Shown here: piece after piece, positions 34,395 to 41,899 of the stretch
Layout: the number at the start of each line of letters is the position of its first letter
How positions within the stretch are numbered: the first letter of the stretch is position 1
Assembly (NCBI GenBank): GCA_964424585.1
Contig: CAYRJD010000039.1
Span: 1 to 41,899, forward strand
DNA: 41,899 bases
Direction of reading: 5' to 3'
Source: CAYRJD01 sp964424585
Lineage (GTDB): Bacteria > Actinomycetota > Acidimicrobiia > Acidimicrobiales > Poriferisodalaceae
Notes under the pieces: generated by a model
The model's database searches: none
Seen by the model: the letters and a program-made list of their open reading frames with translations, nothing else
Told to the model about the DNA's origin: nothing
Translations under genes and position numbers: made by a program

Positions 34395-37300
34395 TTGGTT
34401 GACGAAGCTGATTTGCGGGGGGGGGTTGCCCTTTTAGTTGGTGCCGGGTTCGCGGCTTTTGCGGCGACGGCTGGTTCGCAGGTGCTGCCGCCTGGCACTG
34501 ACGGCCCCGCGAGTGCCTGCGCGGGGCAGGTACCGATTGTGGTGGGCTCTGACGAAGCCGCGCAGAGCGACCTCTACTCGGGGGCGACGCTGGCAGGGGT
34601 GCTCGACACCACGTGCATCGTGTTGGCGGGCGCGCGGAACGAGCCGATGCCGACGGCGCAGCTGGCGCGTCTCGACGCGGCGCTCGCTGATCCCTCTGTT
34701 GCGGGTTGGGTGATGGGCGGCGAGGCTGCGGTGCCTGCGGCGAAGGTCGCGGGGCGGAACTTGAAGCGCCTGAACGGGGTTGATCGGTGGCACACGGCGC
34801 GGCTCGCGGGTGCGGTGGCTGCCGACCCCGCCGGTGACATCGCCGCGCTCACCGTCGCGACCGCGCCTGTCGCAGGCGAGCCAAGTGGCTCGACGGTGAT
34901 CGTCGACGGCGCGGAGGTGCGCTTGCCGCCGGGGCTTGACGCGGACTGCGCAGGGCAAACTCCCATCGTCGTCGCGACCGACGCGGCCGCGCAGAGCGAC
35001 CTGTATTCGGCGGTGACCCTCGCGGGTGTGCTGAACACGACGTGCATCGTGTTGGCGGGTGCGCGTGATGAGACGATGCCGACGAGTGAGTTCGCGCGCC
35101 TCGCGGCTGCCGACGCTGCGGGCTACGTGGTCGGCGGCGTGGCGGCCGTGCCTGCCAACAAGATCGCCGCGTTCGCGTTGACGCGTATCGGCGGCGCCGA
35201 TCGTTGGCACACGGCCCGGCTAATCGGCGAAGCCGCGGTCGCTCAAGTCGCCGCGGCCGCGTCGACCACGACGACCACCGAGGTGCGCAGCACTGGCGGA
35301 ACCTCCGGCGGCGGGTCCAACCGCTCGGCTGGCGGTTCCGGCGGGGGCGGTTCGAGCCGTCGGGTGACTTCCGGCGGCGGTGTCAGTCGCGCACCCACTG
35401 GCCCGTCGTCCGGTCCGCAGACGGGCACACCGTCGGGCGGCGTTCCTGCCACCGGTACCACCTCGACAACCTCGACGACGCAGCCCACGACGACCACCTC
35501 GACGATGCCAGCCGACACGTCCACCTCGACGACAGTTCCCGACGACACGACAACTACCTCGTCGTCGTCGGTTCCGGAGTCCACAACTACTTCGTCGACT
35601 CAGCCCACGACGACCACGACGACAACCACCAGCACCACGACCACCTTGGTGCCCCTCGGCGGCAGCAACTTGCCGCAAGCGCCAGACCTTGTTTCGGGAT
35701 TGCTGGTGTTTGCGCAGGTGTCGGCCGGTGAGGCGCATTCGTGCGGACGACGTCACGACGGCACCGTCGCGTGCTGGGGCTCAAACGCCGAGCGGCAGTC
35801 GTCTGCGCCCGCACCGTTGGCGGGTCAGCGGTTCACCCAAGTCTCTGCTGGTCGCGAACATTCGTGCGCGCTGACCAGCGGCGGCACGGTGGCGTGCTGG
35901 GGCGCGGCGGGTAACGGGCGGTCGTCGCCGCCTGCGCTCGCGCCAGGTGAGTCGTTCGCCCATGTGTCGGCTGGCAGCTTTCATTCGTGCGCGCTGAAAG
36001 ACGATGGCGCGGTCGCGTGTTGGGGGTTCAACGCCAACCAGCAGTCGTCGCCGCCTGCGCTGGCACCGGGTGAGTCGTTCGCGCAGGTGTCGGCTGGCAA
36101 CGCGCACAGCTGTGCCGTCAAGAGCGACGGGTCGGTCGCGTGCTGGGGTTCTAACGGCGACCGGCAGGCATCGCCGCCTGCGCTGGCGCCAGGTGAGTCG
36201 TTCGCGCAGGTGTCGGCTGGCAACGCGCATTCGTGCGCGGTCAAAGCCGATGGGTCGGTCACGTGCTGGGGTAAGAACGACCGCGGGCAGGCCTCAGCTC
36301 CCGCGCTCGTGCCAGGTGAGTCGTACTTACAGGTATCGGCTGGCAAGTCGCATTCGTGCGCGCTGAAAAGCGACGGCACGGTCGCCTGCTGGGGCGCTGA
36401 TGACAACGGCCAGGCATCACCGCCACAGCTTGGCGAAGACGAGTCGTTTACCCAGGTCGCCGCTGGCGGCGACCACTCGTGCGCGGTGAAAGCCGACGGC
36501 GCCGTCACGTGCTGGGGCGCCGACGACGACGGACAGCTGACACCGCCCGTGCTCTTCACGCAGGTGTCCGCCGGTGCCAGCTATTCGTGTGCGACGAAAG
36601 CTGATGGGTCGGCTGTTTGCTGGGGCGCGAACGATCGCGGCCAGGCTGCGCCGCCGGTGCCGATGCAAGACGCTCCGTTTGCGCAGGTGTCGGCTGGCGA
36701 CTTTCATTCGTGTGCGGTGAGCAGCGACGGGTCGGTGGCGTGCTGGGGTTCCAATATCTTCCAGATGTCGACGCCACCGACGTTGATGCCGGGCGAGCAG
36801 TTCACGCAGGTATCGATCGGTTTCACGCACTCGTGCGCGCTGAAAAACGACGGCACCGTGGCGTGCTGGGGCCATGACGGGGTAGGACAGTCGTCGCCGC
36901 CGACGCTGGCGTCGGGCGAGTCGTTTACGCAGGTGTCTGCGGGGCGTACCCATACGTGCGCCGTGAAGAACAACGGCACGGTCGTCTGCTGGGGCGATAA
37001 CGGCAGTGGCGACACAGGCCCCGACGGCCGAGCGTCGCCGCCTGCTGGGTCGTTCACGCAGGTGTCTGCTGGTAAGTCTCATACGTGCGGATTGAAGACC
37101 GATGGCACAGTTGTGTGCTGGGGCTTCGACGGCGATTCAGACGACGGCGGTGGCCCTGACGGCCGAATAGTGCCGCCCGCGGGGTCGTTCACGCAGGTGT
37201 CTGCCGGTGAAGATCACTCGTGCGCAGTCAAGCGCGACGGCACGGTCGCGTGCTGGGGCTCAAACGCTGACGACCAGTCGTCGCCGCCGACGCTGCAGCA

Positions 37301-37421
37301 AGGCGAGGCGTTCACCCAGGTGTCTGCTGGCGGTTCCCACTCGTGCGCCGTCAAGCACGACGGCACTGTCGTGTGTTGGGGTTTTGACGGTGCCGGACGA
37401 GCGTCGCCGCCCGCGCCCTAA
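34395..37421 (+). CDS. RCC1/CWB2 surface protein 2 (14 blades), signal-peptide start out of frame
   Basis: Continuous frame of 1008 codons with the same order as gene 1: two CWB2-like units (QVPIVVGSDEAAQSDLYSGA to RWHTARLAGAVA; TPIVVATDAAAQSDLYSAVT to RWHTARLIGEAA), a Gly/Ser then Thr-rich linker, and 14 RCC1 blades in two sets of seven (35709-36554 and 36555-37418), each with paired Cys. The natural start is ATG 34390, preceded by GAGGAGG, reading RWLTKLICGGG. The 9-G run at 34417-34425 leaves this frame in a TAG at 34435 after 15 codons; a tenth G would give CGGGVALLVGAGFAAFAA and join the mature frame. The in-frame TTG 34395 gives an acidic N-terminus unlike a signal peptide. Wall-attached extracellular display is inferred. 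Confidence 0.85.
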   Translation: MVDEADLRGGVALLVGAGFAAFAATAGSQVLPPGTDGPASACAGQVPIVVGSDEAAQSDLYSGATLAGVLDTTCIVLAGARNEPMPTAQLARLDAALADPSVAGWVMGGEAAVPAAKVAGRNLKRLNGVDRWHTARLAGAVAADPAGDIAALTVATAPVAGEPSGSTVIVDGAEVRLPPGLDADCAGQTPIVVATDAAAQSDLYSAVTLAGVLNTTCIVLAGARDETMPTSEFARLAAADAAGYVVGGVAAVPANKIAAFALTRIGGADRWHTARLIGEAAVAQVAAAASTTTTTEVRSTGGTSGGGSNRSAGGSGGGGSSRRVTSGGGVSRAPTGPSSGPQTGTPSGGVPATGTTSTTSTTQPTTTTSTMPADTSTSTTVPDDTTTTSSSSVPESTTTSSTQPTTTTTTTTSTTTTLVPLGGSNLPQAPDLVSGLLVFAQVSAGEAHSCGRRHDGTVACWGSNAERQSSAPAPLAGQRFTQVSAGREHSCALTSGGTVACWGAAGNGRSSPPALAPGESFAHVSAGSFHSCALKDDGAVACWGFNANQQSSPPALAPGESFAQVSAGNAHSCAVKSDGSVACWGSNGDRQASPPALAPGESFAQVSAGNAHSCAVKADGSVTCWGKNDRGQASAPALVPGESYLQVSAGKSHSCALKSDGTVACWGADDNGQASPPQLGEDESFTQVAAGGDHSCAVKADGAVTCWGADDDGQLTPPVLFTQVSAGASYSCATKADGSAVCWGANDRGQAAPPVPMQDAPFAQVSAGDFHSCAVSSDGSVACWGSNIFQMSTPPTLMPGEQFTQVSIGFTHSCALKNDGTVACWGHDGVGQSSPPTLASGESFTQVSAGRTHTCAVKNNGTVVCWGDNGSGDTGPDGRASPPAGSFTQVSAGKSHTCGLKTDGTVVCWGFDGDSDDGGGPDGRIVPPAGSFTQVSAGEDHSCAVKRDGTVACWGSNADDQSSPPTLQQGEAFTQVSAGGSHSCAVKHDGTVVCWGFDGAGRASPPAP
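34417..34425 (+). repeat. 9-G homopolymer in the signal-peptide code of RCC1/CWB2 gene 2
   Basis: Nine Gs at the same codon position as the 8-G and 10-G runs of the paralogues. One more G restores the frame from ATG 34390. As written, the gene is out of frame with its ribosome-binding site. Confidence 0.85.
35709..37418 (+). repeat. array of 14 RCC1 blades (two propellers)
   Basis: Fourteen units of about 37-50 codons, each with a FxQVSAG..HSCA core, a CWG core and a PP ending. Blades 4 and 5 share the core FAQVSAGNAHSCAVK, a sign of recent duplication. Confidence 0.75.
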
Positions 37422-37608
37422 CTCCAGCTCCACGCCTCAGCGAACGCATTGACCTGTGAAACGCGCGCCTCGTCAGGGACAGCAGCGCCCGCGCCCCAGC
37501 TCTAACCCCTCGCCCACGTCATCTGCGCCGGGCACAGCCAGCGCGTTTGCTGCCTGAGCCGTGCGCCGCCGACGCGAGGTCGTCGGCATCGGTCCGCGTC
37601 GCGACGGG

Positions 37609-37614
37609 TAGGGT
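37609..37614 (+). promoter_or_regulatory. putative -10 for a leaderless AbiE-type operon
   Basis: TAGGGT ends seven bases before GTG 37622, with no Shine-Dalgarno, matching the leaderless geometry at 1017 and 27711. No -35 consensus was seen. The 37422-37608 stretch holds no gene; part of it (CCCCAGCTCTAACCC) resembles the tail after RCC1/CWB2 gene 1. Confidence 0.4.
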
Positions 37615-37621
37615 GCGCGTC

Positions 37622-38329
37622 GTGGAGCGAACGTACGGTGCGCAGTTGCTCGGTTGGCGGGTGGGAGAGCGGCTGGCGGCGGTGTACGGCGACGCGCCGC
37701 GGCGCATTACGGGCGGGCTGGTGTTGTGCGACGCCGGCGTGTCGGTCAGTGACTACTGCGCGTCGCACGTGTTCGTGGCTGCTGCGGTGGCCGCTGATCC
37801 GCGACTTGCCGTCGAGCATCAGCTTTTCACCACCGTCGAGCCAATCGAGTCGCTGCTGGCGTACGCGGAGCAGCCGCCGTCGTTGCGGGCGCATCTCGGC
37901 GACGACACGTGGGTGTCGACGCTCGAACGGGCAACGCTTGAGGCGGTCGACGCGGCGCATTTGCCCAGCCTGCAGGTTGAACTCGCGGCGCACGCGTTGA
38001 ACCTCGGGCTGGCAGGCGACGCGGCTGGCATCGTCGCCGTGGCAGACGACCTGGGCTGGCATCGTGCGCTGCGCAAGCTGCGGAGCCTCGTCGCCGTCAT
38101 GTGGGCTCGACGGCCCGCCAACCACGACGGCGTGCCTGAAGCGCTGCTGCACCCTCGCTATCGGCGTCTCGCCGAGCCGCCGGCGAGGGCCGAGACCGCC
38201 GACTGGGTCGTCATCGACGACCCGATGCGCGAGATCGGCGACATCAGCGAGGCCAGCGAACTGGACGCGACGCACCGCGTTGCGTGGATTGAGCAGCCTG
38301 CCTGCACGGTTGACGTTGTCCGCTACTAG
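37622..38329 (+). CDS. AbiEi-like antitoxin (putative)
   Basis: 235 residues. The C-terminal part of the family-like region reads TWVSTLERATLEAVDAAHLP, resembling the VxxPERALLD segment of AbiEi antitoxins, and the gene lies directly before an AbiEii-like nucleotidyltransferase with a 14-base overlap. In type IV AbiE systems the antitoxin represses its own operon and counteracts the toxin without direct binding. A canonical N-terminal winged helix is not obvious to me; the N-terminus reads ERTYGAQLLGWRVGERLAAV. The assignment rests mainly on gene order. A broken paralogue lies at 33006-33355. GTG 37622 was chosen because it sits at the predicted transcription start. Confidence 0.6.
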   Translation: MERTYGAQLLGWRVGERLAAVYGDAPRRITGGLVLCDAGVSVSDYCASHVFVAAAVAADPRLAVEHQLFTTVEPIESLLAYAEQPPSLRAHLGDDTWVSTLERATLEAVDAAHLPSLQVELAAHALNLGLAGDAAGIVAVADDLGWHRALRKLRSLVAVMWARRPANHDGVPEALLHPRYRRLAEPPARAETADWVVIDDPMREIGDISEASELDATHRVAWIEQPACTVDVVRY

Positions 38330-39167
38330 CACCGATCCGATCATTCTGGAGCGCGACTACATCCAGCACCACATCATCTGCGCGCTCGCGTCGCTCGAAG
38401 ACCCGAGGTACACCTTGAAAGGCGGCACGCTGGAACGGGTGTGCTGCTTGCTAGGACACCGGTTTTCCGACGACCTGGATTTTGACGGCACCGGCACGCG
38501 CGCCAGCTTCCTCGTCGCTCTCGGCGAAGCGCTGCTCCGGGCCGAAGCGACCAGTGGCATCGCGCTCCGGATGGAGCCGCGCTCCGCGCCCCACCAAGTC
38601 GCCCTCATCCACTGGCACGACGACCCGCGACGATTCATCAAAGTTGACTTGAGCCTGGACCCCAACGACCACCTGCCCACCCAGATGTGGCCGGTCTTGC
38701 CCAACTACGACGACCTGCCGCCGTCGCCGCCGATACGCGGCTACACCCTCGAGAGCCTCGCCTGCGTCAAGCTCGCGTGCCTCGCCGCCCGGCGCAAGCC
38801 GCGCGACTTCTACGACTTCGACCGGCTCATCGCCGCTGGCGTCGACCTCGACGCAGCCTGGGCGCTACACGTAACCGACGTCGACATCAGACGAGCACGC
38901 GGTGTCTCCCAAGTTGACCCCACCAAGACACGCAGCAGCTACCAAGGCCGCCTGCCTGAACTCACCCGCCGATGGGAGCCGTTTCTCGCCGCAGGCGCCA
39001 TACCCGGCAGCCCAGCGTTCGAGCCCATCTACCACGCCGTCGACGCCGCCGTCGTGCGCTGCGATGCGCGCTGGCGAGAACAGCTCACTCCCGAGGAACT
39101 CGCCTACCGCGGCAGCCTGCCCAAAGACCCCGCGACCGAGTCGTCTGCCGAGCACCGGGCCCGCTAG
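38316..39167 (+). CDS. AbiEii-like nucleotidyltransferase toxin
   Basis: About 283 residues. It has the nucleotidyltransferase AbiEii/DUF1814 signature: YTLKGGTLERVCCLLGHRFS followed by DDLDFDG, giving the KGGT and RFSxDLDF motifs, and later KLACLAARRKPRDFYDFDRL, the K...RDxxDF segment. Family toxins such as AbiEii are nucleotidyltransferases that modify nucleic-acid targets and stop growth; related MenT toxins act on tRNA 3' ends. TTG 38316 (or TTG 38310) is the likely start, overlapping the antitoxin gene; no ATG or GTG lies between it and the conserved core. Together with 37622-38329 it makes a complete bicistronic type IV TA candidate, lying between phase-variable surface genes. Confidence 0.8.
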   Translation: MSATSTDPIILERDYIQHHIICALASLEDPRYTLKGGTLERVCCLLGHRFSDDLDFDGTGTRASFLVALGEALLRAEATSGIALRMEPRSAPHQVALIHWHDDPRRFIKVDLSLDPNDHLPTQMWPVLPNYDDLPPSPPIRGYTLESLACVKLACLAARRKPRDFYDFDRLIAAGVDLDAAWALHVTDVDIRRARGVSQVDPTKTRSSYQGRLPELTRRWEPFLAAGAIPGSPAFEPIYHAVDAAVVRCDARWREQLTPEELAYRGSLPKDPATESSAEHRAR

Positions 39168-39350
39168 ATCAGACTCGCGCACAGGCGTGCGTCGACCAGC
39201 CGCGTAACCGTCGTCCGCCTCGCCCAGCGGGTCAGCAACATCTCGGCCCATGCTTCGTCAGCCAACGACCGCATGCAACTGGTCACGGGCGCACTGCGGC
39301 GGGTGACTTACAATGTGGTTTGTCGTCTGGCAGCCAGGAAAGCGTGCGCG

Positions 39351-41627
39351 ATGCGTTGGTTAACGAGGTTGAGTATCGGGGGGGGGGTCGCCGGAATAAT
39401 GGCGGCCGCGCTCGCGGTTAGCGCGGGGTCGCAGGTGCTGCCGCCGGGCGCTGACGGCCCGGCTGGCGACTGCGCGGGGCAGCTGCCGATCGTGGTGGGA
39501 TCTGACGAAGCGGCGCAGTCTGATTTGTATTCGGCGGCGACGCTGGCTGGCGTGCTGAACACCACGTGCATCGTGTTGGCGGGCGCGCGCGACGAGCCGA
39601 TGGACGTGGCGCAGGTGGCGCGTCTGGACGCGGCGTTGGCTGGTTCGTCTGGCGCTGATTCGGCGGGCGCAGGTTCGTCTGGCGTCGGTTCGCCAGTAGA
39701 GGGTTGGGTGATGGGCGGCGAGGCGGCGGTGCCCGAGGCGAAGATCGCGGGTCGCAGCTTGAAGCGGCTGAACGGGGTTGATCGGTGGCACACGGCGCGG
39801 CTCGCGGGCGCGGTGGCTGTTGACCCGACCGGCGATATTGCGGCGTTGACGGCGGCGACCGCGCCGGTGGCGGGCGCGGCGGGCGGCAGCTCGGTGACGG
39901 TCGACGGCGTTGAGGTGCGGTTGCCGCCGGGATTGGATGCTGACTGCGCTGGGCAAGTGCCTATTGTCGTGGCGGCCGACGCGGCGGCGCAGAGCGACCT
40001 CTACTCCGCGGCGACGCTCGCGGGCGTGCTCGACACGAGCTGCATCGTGTTGGCGGGTGCGCGCGGCGAGCCGATGCCGACGGCGCAGTTCGCGCGTCTC
40101 GCGGCTGCTGACGCTGCTGGCTACGTGGTCGGCGGCATCGCGGCGGTGCCAGATGAGAAGGTCGCGGCGTTCGCGTTGACGCGCATCGGCGGCGCCGATC
40201 GTTGGGAGACCGCGCGGCTGATCGGCGAGGCCGCGGTCGCGCAAGCGGCGCGCGCCGCAGCAGCGACCACGACGACGACCGAGGCGCGCAGCGCTGGTGG
40301 CAGTTCCGGTGCCAGCTCCAGTCGCTCCGCTGGTGGCAGTTCGAGTCGGCGGGTCAGCTCCGGCGGCGGCACGAGCCGCACTCCTTCCGGCGGCGGTGTC
40401 AGTCGTCCGACCACGGGCCCGTCGACGGGCACACCGACCGGCGGCGTTCCGGCCACCGGCACGACGACGACTTCCTCGACCACGACGACGTCGCCGACCG
40501 CGCCCGAGCCCGCCGTTCCGACCACAGTGCCCGCTTCCCCAACCTCGTCAACTTCCACGACCGCTGCCGGGCCCGCCGGCACGACGACGACGTCCTCGAC
40601 CACGACGACATCGCCGACCGAGCCCGAGTCCGCCGTTCCGACCACAGCGCCCGCTTCCCCAACCTCGTCAACCTCGACTTCCGTTGCTGAACCCACGACG
40701 ACGTCGTCGAGTTCGACGACAACGACAACGATGCCGGTGCAAGGTGCGAGGTTTACGCAGGTGTCGGCTGGCGGGTCGTATTCGTGCGCACGGAAGAACG
40801 ACGGCTCGGTCGTGTGCTGGGGTCTCGACGACAGCGGGCAGGTGTCGGCGCTGCCGGTGCTGGCGGCTGGTGAGTCGTTCACGCAGGTGGTCGCTGGCAC
40901 CAGTCACTCGTGCGCGCTGCAGGGCGACGGGTCGGCGGTGTGCTGGGGTGCCAACGTCTTCGGGCAAGCATCGCCGCCGTCGCCGCCGGCGGGTGAGACG
41001 TTTACGGACGTGTCCGCGGGCACCAGTCACTCGTGTGGGGTGAAGGCCGACGGCTCGGTCGTGTGCTGGGGTTGGGACGGCGCGATTTCGTTTCTCGGCC
41101 AAGGCCCTACTGGGCAGCTGGATGCGCCGAGCGGCACCTTCTCGCAGGTGTCGACTGGTCACGGACACTCGTGCGGCGTTCGTTCGGGCGGCGAGTCCGA
41201 CGGCGCCATCGCGTGCTGGGGCAGCAATCTGGACGGAGAGGCGTCGCCGCCAGCAGGATCGTTCACGCAGGTAGCGGCTGGCACCGCTCATTCGTGCGGG
41301 CTGAAGACCGACGGCACAATTCGCTGTTGGGGTTCTACGTCACATGGTCGGTTGTCGCCGCCTGGACTCGCTGAGGGTGAGACGTTTACCCAGGTTTCGG
41401 CTGCCGTGTCTCATTCGTGCGCGCTAAAGGGTGACGGCACGGTCGTGTGCTGGGGCGACAACGAGTCCGGACGGTCGACGCCGCCAGACCTCGCCGAGGG
41501 TGAGACGTTTACCCAGGTTTCGGCCGGCACCGCTCATTCGTGCGGGCTGAAGAACGACGGCACCATCGCGTGCTGGGGCAACAACGACGACGGCGAGTCA
41601 ACGCCACCCGACCCCGACGCCGGCTGA
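39351..41627 (+). CDS. RCC1/CWB2 surface protein 3 (7 blades), in frame
   Basis: 758 residues and the only intact copy. The start is ATG 39351, after AGGAAAG. The signal peptide (RWLTRLSIGGGVAGIMAAAL, then AVSAGS) is read through a 10-G run. Two CWB2-like units follow (LPIVVGSDEAAQSDLYSAAT to RWHTARLAGAVA; VPIVVAADAAAQSDLYSAAT to RWETARLIGEAA), then a Gly/Ser region, a Thr/Pro-rich linker with a 40-residue tandem duplication, and seven RCC1 blades (40752-41624), one complete propeller. Each blade has the paired Cys of the family. TACAAT (39309-39314) is a plausible -10. Export and wall attachment are inferred from the signal peptide and CWB2 units; the ligand is unknown. Confidence 0.9.
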   Translation: MRWLTRLSIGGGVAGIMAAALAVSAGSQVLPPGADGPAGDCAGQLPIVVGSDEAAQSDLYSAATLAGVLNTTCIVLAGARDEPMDVAQVARLDAALAGSSGADSAGAGSSGVGSPVEGWVMGGEAAVPEAKIAGRSLKRLNGVDRWHTARLAGAVAVDPTGDIAALTAATAPVAGAAGGSSVTVDGVEVRLPPGLDADCAGQVPIVVAADAAAQSDLYSAATLAGVLDTSCIVLAGARGEPMPTAQFARLAAADAAGYVVGGIAAVPDEKVAAFALTRIGGADRWETARLIGEAAVAQAARAAAATTTTTEARSAGGSSGASSSRSAGGSSSRRVSSGGGTSRTPSGGGVSRPTTGPSTGTPTGGVPATGTTTTSSTTTTSPTAPEPAVPTTVPASPTSSTSTTAAGPAGTTTTSSTTTTSPTEPESAVPTTAPASPTSSTSTSVAEPTTTSSSSTTTTTMPVQGARFTQVSAGGSYSCARKNDGSVVCWGLDDSGQVSALPVLAAGESFTQVVAGTSHSCALQGDGSAVCWGANVFGQASPPSPPAGETFTDVSAGTSHSCGVKADGSVVCWGWDGAISFLGQGPTGQLDAPSGTFSQVSTGHGHSCGVRSGGESDGAIACWGSNLDGEASPPAGSFTQVAAGTAHSCGLKTDGTIRCWGSTSHGRLSPPGLAEGETFTQVSAAVSHSCALKGDGTVVCWGDNESGRSTPPDLAEGETFTQVSAGTAHSCGLKNDGTIACWGNNDDGESTPPDPDAG
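39378..39387 (+). repeat. 10-G homopolymer in the signal-peptide code of RCC1/CWB2 gene 3
   Basis: Ten Gs encode GGG plus the first base of Val. This length keeps ATG 39351 in frame with the whole protein, the in-frame reference for the two out-of-frame paralogues. Confidence 0.85.
40456..40673 (+). repeat. 120-bp tandem duplication in the Thr/Pro linker of gene 3
   Basis: The stretch from 40456 is repeated exactly 120 bases later at 40576, with few mismatches over about 98 bases (shared CGCTTCCCCAACCTCGTCAA). It encodes two 40-residue units beginning GTTTTSSTTTTSPT. In-frame changes in copy number would lengthen or shorten the stalk. Confidence 0.75.
40752..41624 (+). repeat. array of 7 RCC1 blades (one propeller)
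   Basis: Seven units, from FTQVSAGGSYSC to FTQVSAGTAHSC, each with a CWG core. Blade 4 (FSQVSTGHGHSCGVRSGGES) is the most divergent. Confidence 0.75.
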
Positions 41628-41733
41628 TCCTCGGCGCTTACCGAACGGCCCGCTCGCCGCAGTCAGCTGCGCGCCGAGCAGCGCGTCAGCGTCTGCCCCC
41701 TCTAGCGAGGCCGCCGCCCTGCGCCTGGCACCG

Positions 41734-41899
41734 CTAGTGGTCGTTGTCGATCGTTCGGGGGCGCACTTCAAGGTGTCCGACTTCTACCACGTCATTGATG
41801 GGATTGATTCTGTAGAAGACGTGGATCTCGCCGACGGACGCTGGCAGTGACCGTCGCAGGATGACATGGCTCTCGCTGCGCGACGCTTGCTCGCCGTAC
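41734..41899 (-). CDS. RelE/ParE-superfamily-like toxin, C-terminal fragment (cut by the window edge)
   Basis: A frame open from the right edge ends in TAG at 41736-41734. The 54 visible residues include LPASVGEIHVFYRINPINDV and VEVGHLEVRPRTID, the strand pattern (xVFYRI....VVEVxHxxxR) typical of RelE/ParE-type toxins, with the Arg and Tyr often found there. The N-terminal helices and any antitoxin lie outside the window. The frame is on the opposite strand to RCC1/CWB2 gene 3, with about 100 bases between the two stops. The family call rests on a short segment and is tentative. Confidence 0.55.
   Translation of the reverse strand, partial: YGEQASRSESHVILRRSLPASVGEIHVFYRINPINDVVEVGHLEVRPRTIDNDH

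Overview
The window reads as a chromosomal segment of a high-GC actinomycete, most likely of the class Acidimicrobiia (inference). The reasons are strong G/C bias at third codon positions, frequent GTG/TTG starts, a dnaK-grpE-dnaJ-hspR-clpB operon of actinobacterial type, and several secreted proteins with cell-wall-binding repeat 2 (CWB2) domains. No rRNA, tRNA, CRISPR array, transposase or phage gene was recognised.

Layout. (1) 1-8.34 kb, mostly minus strand: three CWB2 surface-protein genes (one cut by the left edge), two of them followed by a small secreted partner gene, plus one plus-strand AAA/DUF4143 ATPase. (2) 8.48-15.04 kb, plus strand: heat-shock operon dnaK, grpE, dnaJ, hspR, clpB with start/stop overlaps. 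(3) 15.07-27.66 kb, plus strand: purA, purD, purE, purB, purC, purS, purQ, purL, purF, purM and pyrE, giving most of de novo IMP synthesis, the first step to AMP, and a pyrimidine step. A 119-codon antisense gene sits between purQ and purL. (4) 27.7-41.6 kb: three large paralogous genes for exported proteins built from two CWB2-like repeats, a Thr/Ser/Gly linker and RCC1-type beta-propeller blades. They are interleaved with toxin-antitoxin-like genes: a nucleotidyltransferase-HEPN fusion, a decayed AbiEi-like antitoxin, an intact AbiEi/AbiEii-like pair, and a RelE/ParE-like fragment at the right edge.

The most notable observation is in region 4. All three RCC1/CWB2 genes carry an uninterrupted G run at the same place in the signal-peptide code, of 8, 9 and 10 Gs. 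Only the 10-G gene (39351-41627) is in frame with its signal-peptide start; exactly 10 Gs would also restore the other two. A fourth G run (8 Gs) lies between the putative -35 and -10 of the first gene. These are the only G runs of this length that I see in the window. This has the form of a phase-variable (contingency-locus) surface-protein family, which I would not expect in an actinomycete. The blade counts are 21, 14 and 7, exact multiples of the seven blades of one RCC1 propeller, and in the 21-blade gene codon usage changes at blade boundaries 7/8 and 14/15, so whole propellers look like the exchange unit.

Limits: homopolymer lengths are prone to sequencing error, and all functional calls come from reading motifs by eye, without database searches.
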